DNA from: Pogona vitticeps
Lineage: Eukaryota; Chordata; Lepidosauria; Squamata; Agamidae
Reading direction: 5' to 3'
Assembly: GCF_051106095.1 (NCBI RefSeq)
Contig: NC_135795.1
Location: forward strand, 1,529,501 to 1,593,500
Length of the DNA stretch: 64,000 nt
The position numbers and the translations under genes are program-made. How positions within the stretch are numbered: the stretch's first letter is position 1; each line of letters starts with the position of its first letter. The notes under the pieces are model-generated. The model saw nothing but the letters and a program-made list of their open reading frames with translations, was not told the origin of the DNA and searched no databases. This document shows positions 37,939 through 49,105 of the stretch, one piece after another.

Positions 37939-38204
37939 CCCGTCTTGCTCGCAGGTGCAGGCCCGCAACCCTTTGAAGCACCTGCGTCCTGCAGGTGAGC
38001 TTTCCCTATCCCCTCTTCAAACTCCGTTTCTTTCCTGGATCAGAAAGGGCCTGGCCCTCGCAAAGGATCCGGTTGCCTCCAAGAACCTGGCAAGGTGACT
38101 TTTGTGAACGGATCCTGAGAATTGTGGGTCCTCCCTTTGCCCAGCACAGCCCATCATGAAGGCATCTCTGGAGGAAGTCAGAAGAACGTGGATACAAGAC
38201 AAGT

Positions 38205-38480
38205 CGGACTTGGAAGAGAGGATGGTTATCCTTCTGGCCGGTGCTTAATTCCCTCCAGGAAAGAGGAATTTACTACCTCCTCTGGCAGCCGATTCCAGTC
38301 TCTCTCCGCTCATGCTGTTTCTTCCGATATTCCACCAAGCTCTCTTTCTCAACAGTTTCTACTGCCATCCGGAGCAAGGAGGACACGTTGGGCTCTTCTT
38401 CCTGGTGACGACACGAGCAAAAATTCGTGGCCGGTTCTCATGTCTTCAAGACAAGGATTACATTGTTTGGACGGCAGGGG
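38205..38480 (+). repeat. CR1-type LINE-like fragment
   Basis: Contains attccctccaggaaagagga and tactacctcctctggcagcc, then gattccagtctctc, similar to interior pieces of the CR1-type repeat tail. Upstream of NOXO1 exon 1. Tentative. Confidence 0.35.
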
Positions 38481-38917
38481 AAAAAAAGATACCACTGTAA
38501 TCAGTGAGAGAACAGGTATTTTACGGTGTGCAAATATTCCCACTGAGAGAGACAATATCTTTTCCAGAAGATGAGCTGAAGAAAAGGGAGCATTTCAGCC
38601 CAACGGGACACAACAGGAATGTTCAAAGCCAGGTGTGCCCCATTCCAGGTATTTCCAGAACTACGGCTCTGTCTTGGGCACAACATTCCGGCATCGGGGA
38701 AGCAACAACATCCACGACACAAGATCGAAGTGACAAATCTACAGACACCGAAAAGTTATCGAGAAGGTGCCTCTTTTAATCTAAGGTTTGAGGAGCAGGT
38801 AGAAAAGTCCACACAAGCCGGTTTAGATTTCATAAGCAGGGGAACACCAGCTGGCAATTCGGTTGGGTTCATTCTTTAAACCTGTTTCTTCTCAGACCTG
38901 GGACATTGTTACCTGTT

Positions 38918-38972
38918 GGAGGACAACTCCCATAACACTGGCTAGGGGATTCTGGAAGCTGTAGTAGTCCAA
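38918..38972. repeat. palindromic ZNF143-core repeat copy
   Basis: ggacaactcccataacactg ... ggggattctggaagctgtag: imperfect inverted arms around a short centre, like the clearer copy at 42118-42169. Confidence 0.5.
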
Positions 38973-39460
38973 ATCATTTAAACATTTTGAGTTCTGTGTG
39001 TTTTTTTTCTTTAAAGTGTCTGCTTTTGCTTAATGGATAAATGAATACAAAACAATCTAAATTAAAAGCCGCTCCCAAGCCTAGGTGTCATCAGGGAAAC
39101 ACATTTCCAAGTCAACTAAAAGGCTGAGGTTTTGTTGTCAAAGGAGACAGCTCTTTAAAGTTCACAGACGGCTTTATGAAGCATCAAAGGCCGATTGTGA
39201 CATAACTCGTGTCAGCACGGTGCGCCATGAGCTGCTGGAGGAAGGAGTCGCTTGCTGCTCCAGACTGTGAAAAGACCACGACAAGGTTTCACATTTGTCC
39301 AGGCGGCTACCTGCTGATCGGAGTGTCCCTGGTGCAAATAATATCCCGGAGTTTGGCTGGATTTGCTGTCACTGAATGGTGATTTTTTGCACTGTTGCAG
39401 GCGAAGTTTCCCACGTCCTCCTTGCCTCATCTTCCAAACGCTTGCCCTTAGAAGGCCAAG

Positions 39461-39896
39461 ATGTCGGCAGAAGATGTCAACAAGAAGAAGAGGCATGTGA
39501 TGTTGGTGTTCTACTGGGTTAAGAAGGGGGCCCTGGAAATGAAGCCAAGCTCCCCTCGTCCGGAAACAAGCGAGCCTTCTCCACTGGACCAGCCTCCTTC
39601 CGTTTCACCCTATTTCACGAGGAGTAAGGCCCATCCCAGGAATTGCCACCAGGCAACGATGTTCTTGCCTCTGAAACCCGCTTTTTGGCCCATGGCAGCA
39701 CTATCGCTACCAGCCGCTGATCGCCCGCTCAAGAAGAGACGCCCCAGGCGCCAGAAGCAAAAGAAGCCTCGGAGGAAACCGGAGAGAAAGGTAAGGCTCC
39801 TGTTCGAGTTAAGGAGGGACCGAAGACTTGGCAAGATGACTTCTCCGGGCCTTTCTCCTTCCCCTCTTCCTCTTCTTTGTCCAGTTCACCATTTAG
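39461..39896 (+). CDS. unassigned two-exon gene model, small protein with basic C-terminus (113 aa)
   Basis: No family recognised. The proposed coding exon 39461-39790 gives exactly 110 codons, starting MSAEDVNKKKRHVMLVFYWV. It is preceded by a pyrimidine-rich acceptor cttgcccttag (ending 39451) and followed by AAG|GTAAGG. A 94-bp intron (39791-39884) ends in a strong acceptor, cccctcttcctcttctttgtccag. The frame then continues FTI-stop (stop 39894-39896). The ATG context is ccaagATGt (purine at -3). The middle is proline/serine rich (about residues 28-52). Residues about 88-110 are strongly basic (RPLKKRRPRRQKQKKPRRKP), like a nuclear localisation or DNA/RNA-binding tail. AATAAA follows at 40524. 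It lies between NOXO1 (divergent) and GFER, where human has no gene. Alternatively it is a chance ORF; splice context and phase make that less likely but do not exclude it. Confidence 0.4.
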
Positions 39897-40523
39897 AATG
39901 AAACAATCCCCACAAGAGACCTAGCTAAGGAGAGGCCACTGGGGACAGAAACAGACATTACAAATGATCTGTCATTAGAAGAAGGAATTCCTCTGCTACC
40001 AAAAGCATCTGAGTTCACAGCAATAGCTTTTTCTCTCCCAGTGTAAAGACGTTTGGCCTTTAGCCTGGGGCCAAATTACATCAAAAGATGTGCTCCTGCC
40101 ATGATACCTGTTCTATAGCCTGTCCCCATTACACATATACCCACTTGTCTAGCAGAAATGTGATGCTGGGGTTACAATTTCCAGGGTGCATTGATAATGC
40201 CGACTAGGGTAGATGGGAATCATATTCTAACAACATTCTTGAGGCTAACACTCTGCTCACCTCAGATCAAACTCATAAAGGGGTCGCTCTCCACCCCCAA
40301 AGATTGCCCACCTCGTACAGAACGACTAATGCATTATAGAAATCACAAAATTGTTTTCATGTAAGATGCAGACTTAAGATTGCAAACATTCCTCTCTCCC
40401 AGTTTAAAGATGGAAAAATCTGTTGCTCTCTCTGTGTTGTATCACTGCCCCGTGGCTTCCAGAGAGCTAGCCATTTCCAAGGGGAGAAAAAAAAAACACA
40501 CACCTCTTTGTTTTTAACCACCT

Positions 40524-40529
40524 AATAAA
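40524..40529 (+). terminator. candidate polyadenylation signal of the unassigned gene
   Basis: AATAAA about 630 bp after the proposed stop at 39896, followed by a gttttgttc T/G-rich stretch. Confidence 0.35.
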
Positions 40530-40544
40530 GGGTTTTTGTTCACT

Positions 40545-42300
40545 TTGAACTATGCCCCTTTGTGGTGCCCTGGCGGCAACATCAAAAACACATTATTGCT
40601 GCTTCTAGTACTGTATTTGTTTTGATCTTACTAATATCAAGCCCCTCCACTAATTACATACTTCAGAATAAACCCATTTTCCCTGTTCCATTATTAATTG
40701 TAGGCCAGCGAGCCCATGCATGTGAATGGAATGACATCATTATTTTAACAGACGTCTCCCAGAATAAACAGCTAGCAGCTTCAGCAAGGGGCCATGACTC
40801 TTAGCGCTAATTGCTCGTGCCAGTTTTTAAAAATGATTATACAGTGGTAGAGTAGACTTGAGTTGGAAATAATTACTTGCATTTTAATTGTTCCAACAGC
40901 ACGCAGTGCTGCAAGGCACAGTTGGAAGTACAGAGCAACCCGAATTGATGCAGGAAAAAGCAACCTATGCATTTTCTAACATTTTGCTGATGCATAGATA
41001 TTGGGGAATGGTAGCACCATTTTAAAAAAGTATTCCTTGTAGCTGCATGGAGCTGAACATTTCAAGGGGGGGAACAAAGAAGCTAAGAAAATTGATTTTT
41101 ATTATGTGGTAGAACTAAACTGTTCTTTATAATACAGGCTGGAACTTAAAAAAAAGAAGAAGTTACATTCCTCTTGTCATTTTCTTCTGTTGTTTCCTTC
41201 TTTTATCTTAGCTCTATTTTTATTCTTTTTCTCAAAGCAAAGTTAAAGTAACCCACAATGCCCACCTCACACCAAAACCTTTTTCAGGCAGTTGTGCAAG
41301 TTTGTTTCCTAAGGGGAAACAACAATACACAGAACCAGCAGCAGCACAGAGTCTTGTAGCGACTCTTAAGACAAACAGATTGACTGTAGCGAGCTTTTTA
41401 AGGTGGCAACCCATTTCTTGAAACGAGGTCTTGGTTTTTGCTATAAATGACTTGCATAGCACGGGCTGGTCTCAAAACCCTTGTGGCTGATCACACAAAT
41501 GTCCTAGTTTTCGAAGAGGTTCATCTGCTAGCCCCTTGCAGCATTGGTAACACACACACACACAAAAGGGAGGGGGGAATTAGTGCAGCACCTTCAACAC
41601 TAATAATAGATTTATTTCAGAGAGTTTTTTTCTGTGGATTGCAATTTATTTAATCCTTGTCTGAACAAATGAGAAAAATCAGCCTGAAATAAATGGGCAA
41701 GTCTTAAAGCTGCCACCATCCTTTGGGCCTGGTTTCTGGCCGTTTGTCAGCACATTGACCCAGTAGCGTTGTATTAAAATTCACTTGTCTGGATCTGAGC
41801 CTCTGGTGTTAGACTGAACATTGCCAATTTGTGACTGTCCACTCTGTCCCCCTTTGTGGGTGCTCTGCTTTAAAATCTCCCCTTTTGTGTCCAGGGGGCC
41901 AAATTGTTCCCCGTGATTATATATATCATTTTTTAAAAATGTTATTGACATGCTGTTGAGCCATATGTGTCTGTTGCACCACTAATGACCAGGAGTTCTG
42001 TGGCACCCTGCAAGACTAGCCCATTTCATCTGGCACAAAGTTTCTGCATTTTGCAGTCTGCTTCTTCAGACGGGGGCTGAAAACCAAGAGCATGGATGCT
42101 GTTGCTTTTTTTTTTAAACTACAACACCCAGAATGCCGTGGGCTGGCCAAGGATTCTGGGAGTTGTAATCCCCAAAGAAGTGTGCATGAAGACTGCATCT
42201 TTATTTTCATCTGAATCAAATCCCCTGGTGGATTGTAGTCCATTCTTTTATATATATATATTTTAATTCCTGAAAACGTGTACTACAGAAAAGGGGAGAA
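40545..42300. other. intergenic interval upstream of GFER
   Basis: No gene was recognised. Fragments near 41352-41410 (agagtcttgtagcgactctt) and 41996-42085 (gtggcaccctgcaagactag, ctgcttcttcagacgggggc), plus a related one at 44195-44270 (gcgtctgaagaagtgcctgt), resemble pieces of one dispersed reptile repeat that I cannot name. A (CA)n run lies at 41551-41565. Confidence 0.35.
42118..42169. repeat. palindromic ZNF143-core repeat copy
   Basis: Inverted arms ACTACAACACCCAGAATGCC and GGATTCTGGGAGTTGTAAT around a 13-base centre (gtgggctggccaa). Each arm contains an ACTACAA plus CCCAGAAT core like the SBS/ZNF143 motif. About 430 bp upstream of the GFER start. Confidence 0.7.
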
Positions 42301-42479
42301 AATAAGCTTATGCCCCATAAAACCCATTAATCTTGCAGGTGTTGCAAAGACACCTGGTGGCAAATAATGGGGCATTTTCTTCCCACTCATTTTTTTAAGC
42401 TTTTTATGCAATTAAAAAGCAACAAAGAGCCTGGTGTGGTTTTAAAAGACTGGGAAGCTTTATCAGGCGATAAAATCTA

Positions 42480-42595
42480 CGTCTCCAAAACAAGGCCTCG
42501 ACCGCGGCCTACTCGCGTTGCCACGGCAACGGCGCCCGTCCTCCACCACGGCCAGGGCGGGCCTCGGGGCCCGGCATGCTTTGCGCCCGGCCAAG
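42480..42595 (+). promoter_or_regulatory. GFER CpG-rich promoter
   Basis: A short GC-rich block with no TATA box, containing gttgccacggcaacgg (an RFX/X-box-like inverted half-site pair, GTTGCC-ac-GGCAAC) at 42518-42531. A YY1-type AAGATGGCGGC overlaps the start codon. An out-of-frame upstream ATG occurs at 42575. Confidence 0.5.
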
Positions 42596-45546
42596 ATGGC
42601 GGCGCCCAGTCCCAGCACCGGACGGTCATCCTCCGCGGCCGCTTTTCCTTTTCCCTTCCCGGTCCCTCCGGCCGGGGAAACCGCGGACGGGTCGCCCCAG
42701 GCGGCTGCCGAGGGCCCGAAGAGGAAGAAGCCGCCTTGCCGGGCCTGCACGGACTTCAAGAGCTGGATACGGGAGCAGAAGAAGCAAGGCGCCTCGGTGA
42801 GCAACTCGCCCCGGGCCGGAAAAAAAAACCCCAAAAGTTACTTTTTCGGTGTTTTTTTTGGATCGCAGCCCTCCCCCAAGGATCTCACTTCCGTGGGCTG
42901 GGGAATACGGAGCAGTCCCACCTCTTTTTTTTTTTTTTTTTAAGTAACTTTTTGCAAGCCTTAGGTCGTTACAATCCCCCCACCCCCATTATTTGGGCTC
43001 TTGGAACAGAGTTTGAACCCAAGACCTGGATCATCCTTGGCAAAGAATCCACGTGTCTTCCTCACGGCTTGCTTTCCGACGAGCGGAAAGACGGGCTCCT
43101 TCTAGGGAGGGTTTGCGCATTGTATCCTTCTCTCTTGGGAATCTCTTTCTGTGGCTACTATGTTTTTATCCTGCAAGAAATCTGTTTATTATTATTATTT
43201 TCTGTTTCAAATAGTAGCTGCCCTCCACCTTTCTTCTCCAGAGGACCTAAAAAACAACTTATTTAAAAACAAGCTGTATGGAAACTGGAAGGGAAGGAGG
43301 GGGGGAGAGAGAATCAGAAGCCCCAGTTTTATAACTTTTGTTATTCTTTACCTCTTTGTAAGCTGTTTCGAATCTGCTTGTAAGATGCCTGGGGTACATA
43401 TTTGAGGAAGGGGAAAAGTCCGAAGACTCAGAATGTAGAACCGGCCCAGGAGCTGGTGAGGATCTGTGCAGAGCAGTGGTTCCCAACCTGAGGTCATCCA
43501 GGTGTGCTTGGTTTGAACTTCCCAGAAACCCCCCAGCCAGCACAGCTGGCAGTGAAGGCTTCTGGGAATTGCAGCCCATAAAATGCAGCCCACCTGGCTG
43601 ACAGTTTGCCTTCTGCACAGTCTTAAAGGGCCAGCCTTTGGAAGCTCTTTCGAGCTGTAAAACGTCTGCTTACCTTTAGGAACAAGGGCCCTGTGATGCT
43701 CAGTGGCCTTTATCCTTTCCTGCCCTATACACAGTGCATTGCTGATGGGGTGGTTTGTTTCTCCCAGACCCTGGAAGGCTTGGAGATGGGGGTGTTTCTG
43801 CCTTGTAGTTGAGTAGAATTCTAGTTCCGGGAAGGGTTTGTGCTTTGAGAATCTAGGAGTCATTGTGGAGGTTCCTACAATCCCATAAGCATGGCTTTTA
43901 AATTTCCCCTTAAAAGTTTGCTACAATCTCTGACCGCTTCCAAAATATGCAGACTGGATGCTACAGCATGATTGGCTTTGCATATTTTTGTCACAAAATT
44001 CCAGGTGGATATGCCTTCAACAACAGGGAGGAACTTTGTGACCGTCTTTGACGGATCAGTAGCATTAGCTGATGGTACTGTTGCTATGATGTTTGAAAGT
44101 TAATTACCAGTATTAATACGACTGTGATTTTCTGGATCCCGTTTTTTTCTGTCCCACTCTCCATGACCATAAGCAGTGCAACATATACACACGTGGCTTG
44201 GAATCTGTGCTGTGTGCGTCTGAAGAAGTGCCTGTGGAAGCTCATATGAACAACTCTAATTTGTTAATATTAGAAATGCCACAAGTTTTAATGGATGGAC
44301 ATTACATACTTGGAAATCTGTCTTGCTTGTTTCTTGTGATCACATTTTTCCCCAATCCAGGAAACAGAAGTCAAAGAGCCAGAGATCCGTCCAGATTGCC
44401 CTCTGGACAGAGAAGAACTGGGCAGAAGTTCCTGGTCTTTCCTTCACACCATGGCAGCGTATTACCCTGACCGGCCGAGTAAAATTCAGCAACAGGAGAT
44501 GACCCAGTTCATCCACTTATTTTCCAAAGTTTTCCCTTGTGATGAATGTGCAGCAGATCTGAGAGACAGGTGAGCACTTTGCTGCCCATGATTATGTGTG
44601 TTGTTATGTGCAGTCAGTTTGCCTCTTCTTTGTGGCAAAACGAGGGTCCATGGCCAATCGCTGGCAGACCTGAATGACACAATCTCCTGTCCTCAACAGG
44701 CCTACTTAGCTCGTGCAGAGTCAAGGCTGGTGAACCCTTCCTCCACACCCCCATCCCTTCAAACGAAATTCTTAACATTGTTTTTTAAAAGATGGTTTTG
44801 CTCAAAAGCTCCCCTTGTGTCTTCCGGGGCAATTTCTGGAGCAGGGTTACCGTGATTTGAAGCCACCTCAACACACTTCTCCCTGACAGCTACTTGCTTG
44901 TTTGATTGTTTTTAATTAAAGTTGTTATTTGGCCAATCCAAGGGGCTTTTCTAGGAGAGAAACAAAACTGACCAGTTTATAAAAGTGAATTTGGGGTGGG
45001 TGGGAATGGATGCTACCCTCTTAAGTTCTGGGTGCGGGTATGTGTAGTTTCTGGGCCACCTAATGCTCTCCACTTCTGTATCAGACCTGTACATCAAACA
45101 GTGGGAAGACCCATATGCCTCAATGTCTCCTGTAATGCTTGGAATGTCCCCAGAAAATTCCAGTTCTACTTTTTTGTGTGTCATAGTGCTATCAAACAAT
45201 TTTCACCCATCCCAGGGATGTATTGTATGTATGCAAGCCAGCATGTGGGAATGTAAACCAGTGAGACATCACCTGTAGCAATTCTAACGTCCCAGGCCAG
45301 GAATTCGGGGAGAAGGTGAGTCAGAGAGGCAGACTCAGCCACATGGCCTCAGGCTCTCTTTGGCGTCTCTGTCCCCCCCACAGAATACGACGAAACCCGG
45401 CCGACGCCAGCAGCAGACGAAAGCTGACCCAATGGTTTTGCCGGCTGCACAACGAAGTGAATAAGAAGCTCGGCAAAGCAGAGTTCGACTGTTCCCGCGT
45501 CGATGAGCGCTGGCGAGATGGCTGGAAGGACGGCTCCTGTGATTAG
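42596..45546 (+). CDS. GFER: GFER / ALR, FAD-linked sulfhydryl oxidase (3 coding exons, 190 aa)
   Basis: Coding exons: 42596-42796, 44361-44569 and 45384-45546, phase-exact, 191 codons including stop (human long form 205 aa). After an alanine/proline-rich leader comes KKPPCRAC (C48/C51, the N-terminal CxxC). The Erv/ALR domain follows: [37 protein letters not shown] with the catalytic C127-x-x-C130 pair, [15 protein letters not shown] and [15 protein letters not shown]156 and C173 keep the structural disulfide spacing. C80 and C189 match the human intermolecular disulfide cysteines. It reoxidises MIA40/CHCHD4 in the mitochondrial intermembrane space and passes electrons to cytochrome c (family knowledge). 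Two cysteines between the catalytic pair and WFC that human has are absent here. The ATG has a strong Kozak context (aagATGg). Confidence 0.98.
43478..43580. repeat. palindromic ZNF143-core repeat, longer diverged copy
   Basis: gtggttcccaacctgaggtc, then gaacttcccagaaacccccc and cttctgggaattgcagccca: inverted arms with a cagccagcacagctggc centre. GFER intron 1. A similar piece lies at 62565-62690. Confidence 0.5.
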
Positions 45547-47394
45547 AGTTCTTGGTGGAAGCAAAAACGATTCTAACTTGATTAAAAGAGAGGGGGGAAA
45601 AATACGAACACAAGATCAAGCCTGGTGCGGACCTTTGCCAGGAAATAGAAGGGTTTTGTTTCCTCAATATTTGCATTGACGCTGAAGTTGTGGGGCCCTG
45701 GCACATATTTTCCATATATCTGAAAAATACGGTAACAAAAATGCTCCTGCCATTATCCTTCCAGGAGATGTCTCCACCTGCTGGTTTATCTCTTAACATT
45801 CTGAGTCTCATTTCCCAGTAGATATTTCTTTAAAAATCCAGGTAGGGGTGGAACGGAGAATCATTTCTCTGGGACCTGAATTAGTCTAAAATGAAGCCTT
45901 GGGTCTCCTGTCACCTGTGACTTCCCAGTTGCCCTGGACTGTGTGCGTTTGTAGTTTTGCTTCCTTTCTCTTTTTCCTCCTCCTGCTTTTTCCTCTCCCT
46001 TCAGCCCTCCTCCTCTGGAATCCTTTCTCTCCAGTTTCTGTTTGAAAAAGCGCACCCATGCTGGAACCACTCAGGAATCACTCCTCCTACTTTTCTTCAG
46101 CGTTTTGCCCCCTCCAGATACTTGAAAATGTTAGGTGGGGGATACTTCAAAATGCCCAAAACTGGCACAGCAGCAGCTGCCTGTTAATATTCTTGTCCGT
46201 AGCATTCCCAACACCAAGAAGGTAAAATAGTTGGCATAAACATTCAGATCTTTAAAGCTAACTCTGTCTCTCTGGCCAGACCATGCAGAAGAGAAGAGTC
46301 TCCGTCCCCCAACCGGGAAGAGCCACTGGGTTTCCTTTGCAAGAGAGTTTTGGTTTGGTTTGTTAGCAAATCACACGATCCGCGTGAGAGTGTCTAAGAG
46401 GAAACAGCTGTGTTTTGAGTGTGTCAGGCTGAAAATGGGCCATCTGATGGGCCTTGCTGTGGCTAGACGCAGCAGGCCATCAACATGCTCACACTAAAGT
46501 AGCGGATGGAGGAGCCGGGTACATGAAGAAGCCATGCTCCGCGGTTTGCTCTTTGTTTCTGGGGCAATATTTTTACTGAAATCTCTGAGCTTTGGATTGT
46601 AATGGACTGGGATCATTGCAGTTTCAGCTTTGGTCACAGGTAGAATTTGGATTATGAGAATTCCTTCAGAGGTAATTATGAATTAAACTAAGATGTAAAC
46701 ATAATTTGTTTGTACACACACACTGCAAAAAACTTTGATGTCCTTCCTTTTCTTTCATCTGTGAAGAGAGGATCTTTGAAGCTTTACATTTGTAACAAAG
46801 TGCACTAGGCTCTTTGGTCTGTTGGAAAGCTTGTCCTTCAGATAAGCCCCAGTTAATACACCAGTCAACTGACAGTTCACTCTCAGATTATAATGTGATA
46901 TTCCATGTGTGTTAACTGTCACTGTAGAAACTGGTGGTAACTAAGCTGACAGACCAAAAACTTTAGGGGATAACTTTTGCCATACTCTGACCCAGAGGTG
47001 GCACAAGAACCTTATAACGCTCCCAAGCATGAAGGGAACTGGTGGTAACAAAGCTGACAGCCTTTTCCCCTTTTGTCTCCTGGGGATCAAATTAAAATCC
47101 TCGTAAAGCAGGCCCTTAAGAAGGTCCAAGCAGAGGGAACAGAGCGTGGGGCTTACTGGCTGAAGCCATTGAGGAGTGAATTTGCATCCTTTATTACTGC
47201 AAGCACGATGGGTTTTCGACGAATGAAAAATGATCTTGAAATTTAAAAAAAGGCAAGCTGCTGTTTGTGATTCCTTCGTAAGCATTTCATAATGAAGACT
47301 AGGACTCTCTTGAATGCAGGCAGGGAAGGCGATTGTGAAGTGTATCGCAAGACTGATGTGTTTCCTTTCTGATGGCTAATCAATCAAAAATAAA
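45547..47394 (+). other. putative GFER 3' UTR, ending at AATAAA 47389-47394
   Basis: About 1.85 kb of sequence without recognised repeats follows the GFER stop and ends in AATAAA at 47389-47394 (context aatcaaaaataaacatttc). Human GFER also has a long 3' UTR, so one continuous UTR is plausible. It contains a 26-bp direct repeat (46927-46952 and 47035-47060). Not proven without transcript data. Confidence 0.45.
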
Positions 47395-47399
47395 CATTT

Positions 47400-48500
47400 C
47401 AGATCTTCATTTTCACAATGGAAGGTAACTCATGCTCACGAGTTAAAGTCCATCCCCATCTGGAGAGTGGCCCTTGCATCAGTCGGCTCAAGCATCAGTC
47501 ATTCCATCGGTCCAACATATTTTGCAAACTGGAGTCATTTGTCCATTCCGATGTTGCTCCTCCATCCAGATTGAACAGGGGAGGTTAGGATACAAATACA
47601 GTAAATAGGTCCTTACATCATATTTCTTTCCTTTTTTTTTTTAAACAGTGTTACACTGATGGGTGACATTCAGGAAGGGAACTCATCTAGATCCCGTCAA
47701 TCCCCGTGGAAGTCAGAAATAGACCCACAGAGAGGATGACTCACTTGTAATTGAGGAGTTGGAGGGAGGGGGGACAAAGAGAGCAATGCCATCATAAGAG
47801 CTTGAAAGTGGCATTTTACAAGCTGCCTCCTCCTCCCGAGGAAGGAGTGGGTGCCTCCCCAAAGGGTAAGCTAATGGATGTGGAAGAAATAGTCTTGCAC
47901 CATTTCCCCCTATTTCTGAAGAGATGCCAATCCTGTAAAATTACCTATGTTAATGTGCTATTTATGGGCCATGCATGCAGCACAGTGGCGCTCCACATAT
48001 ATATATATATACATTTGTTCCAAAATGGTAAATCAAAGACATGGCTGGAAGCAAATGCTAAGAGAAGCCTTGATGCCCACAAGGTAGGCAGGCAGTGTGT
48101 GTTTGTGTGTGTGTTTGTGTTTCTCCTATCCTGAGCAGAGAAATGATGTCACAGTTGTCATGGTATCAGTATCTACCCAACGAAAATCATCCTGGTGAAC
48201 TTTAGGGAAGGAGGAGAGAGGAACCTGGGTCCAGAGATGGAGTAGAAATGAGGGGAATTCCATTGCATGCAATAGTTGGTGCTCTGTCAGCACAAAACAC
48301 GGTATTATTAATACTATTATTTCAGCCTTTAGAATGACCCACAAGGGAATAACCATTATGGTGACAGTAGTGGGAAGGGCAGCCCAGGAAAGGAGCTTAA
48401 AATGAGGGCGAGTTCTCTCTTTCACACACACAAGAGGCATGCGTGCATATATATGTATATACCTGTGCAGATGTATGGAGAGCGTGTATTAAAAATAATG
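47400..48500. other. GFER-SYNGR3 intergenic interval
   Basis: No gene was recognised. It contains a (TA)n run at about 47998-48011 and a (GT)n-like run at 48094-48121. Confidence 0.35.
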
Positions 48501-48519
48501 GGGTTTTTTTGTCCTCCGG

Positions 48520-49105
48520 CGCTGTCCAGCCGCCTCCTGCTTCTGCTGAGCTTTATGGACCCGCCGTCCTCAACCGCCCCGCTCAGCTCTTGCGAACTCC
48601 CAGCGGTGGCTTCCTTGAGGGAGCCTAGCCCTCTCACGTGTGGCCTTCCTCTCTCCCAGCTGCGGCCAGATGTTTCCCCTGCCCTGCGCGTTTCCTGCTT
48701 TCGAGGGTGCAGGAGAACCCCCGACCAGGAGGACTCCCCGGGGTGGGGTCCTTCTCATCTTCATTATCTTGATTAAATGACCCCTGTGCGCCCCCCCACA
48801 CACTATCTGCCCCCACCTGGGCTAGCGAAGGGAGCGGCGGCAGCTGCAGCGGCGGCCCCTTTGGCCGGCGATCGGGCGCGGGGTGCGCGCTGGCTCGCCC
48901 GCCCGTCCTTGCCCGTCCGGTGCCAACCGGCTGGTGCCAAGGGCGGGCGCTGCCCACCCTTGGCAGAAGCTGCCCGAGCCTCCCTGAGGGGGGCGCACCC
49001 GATCCCACCCGCCCCGAAAGAAGCCAACCCACGCCCACAGGGGCGCGCACGGGCGCGCGATCCGCGGAGCCACCCCGCGAGCCGGCGGCGCCCGAGACCG
49101 CAGCC
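48520..49105 (+). promoter_or_regulatory. SYNGR3 CpG island promoter
   Basis: A dense G+C and CpG region (continuing to about 49600 across exon 1 and early intron 1) with an acgtg E-box-like site and several GC-rich boxes, and no TATA box next to the start. The minus strand stays open for a long distance here only because of the GC content. Confidence 0.6.

Noticed and set aside
42367-43266. A 299-codon plus-strand frame around GFER exon 1
   Set aside because: It runs in a different frame from GFER and reads through the GFER donor and intron; frame openness follows from GC-rich exon 1.
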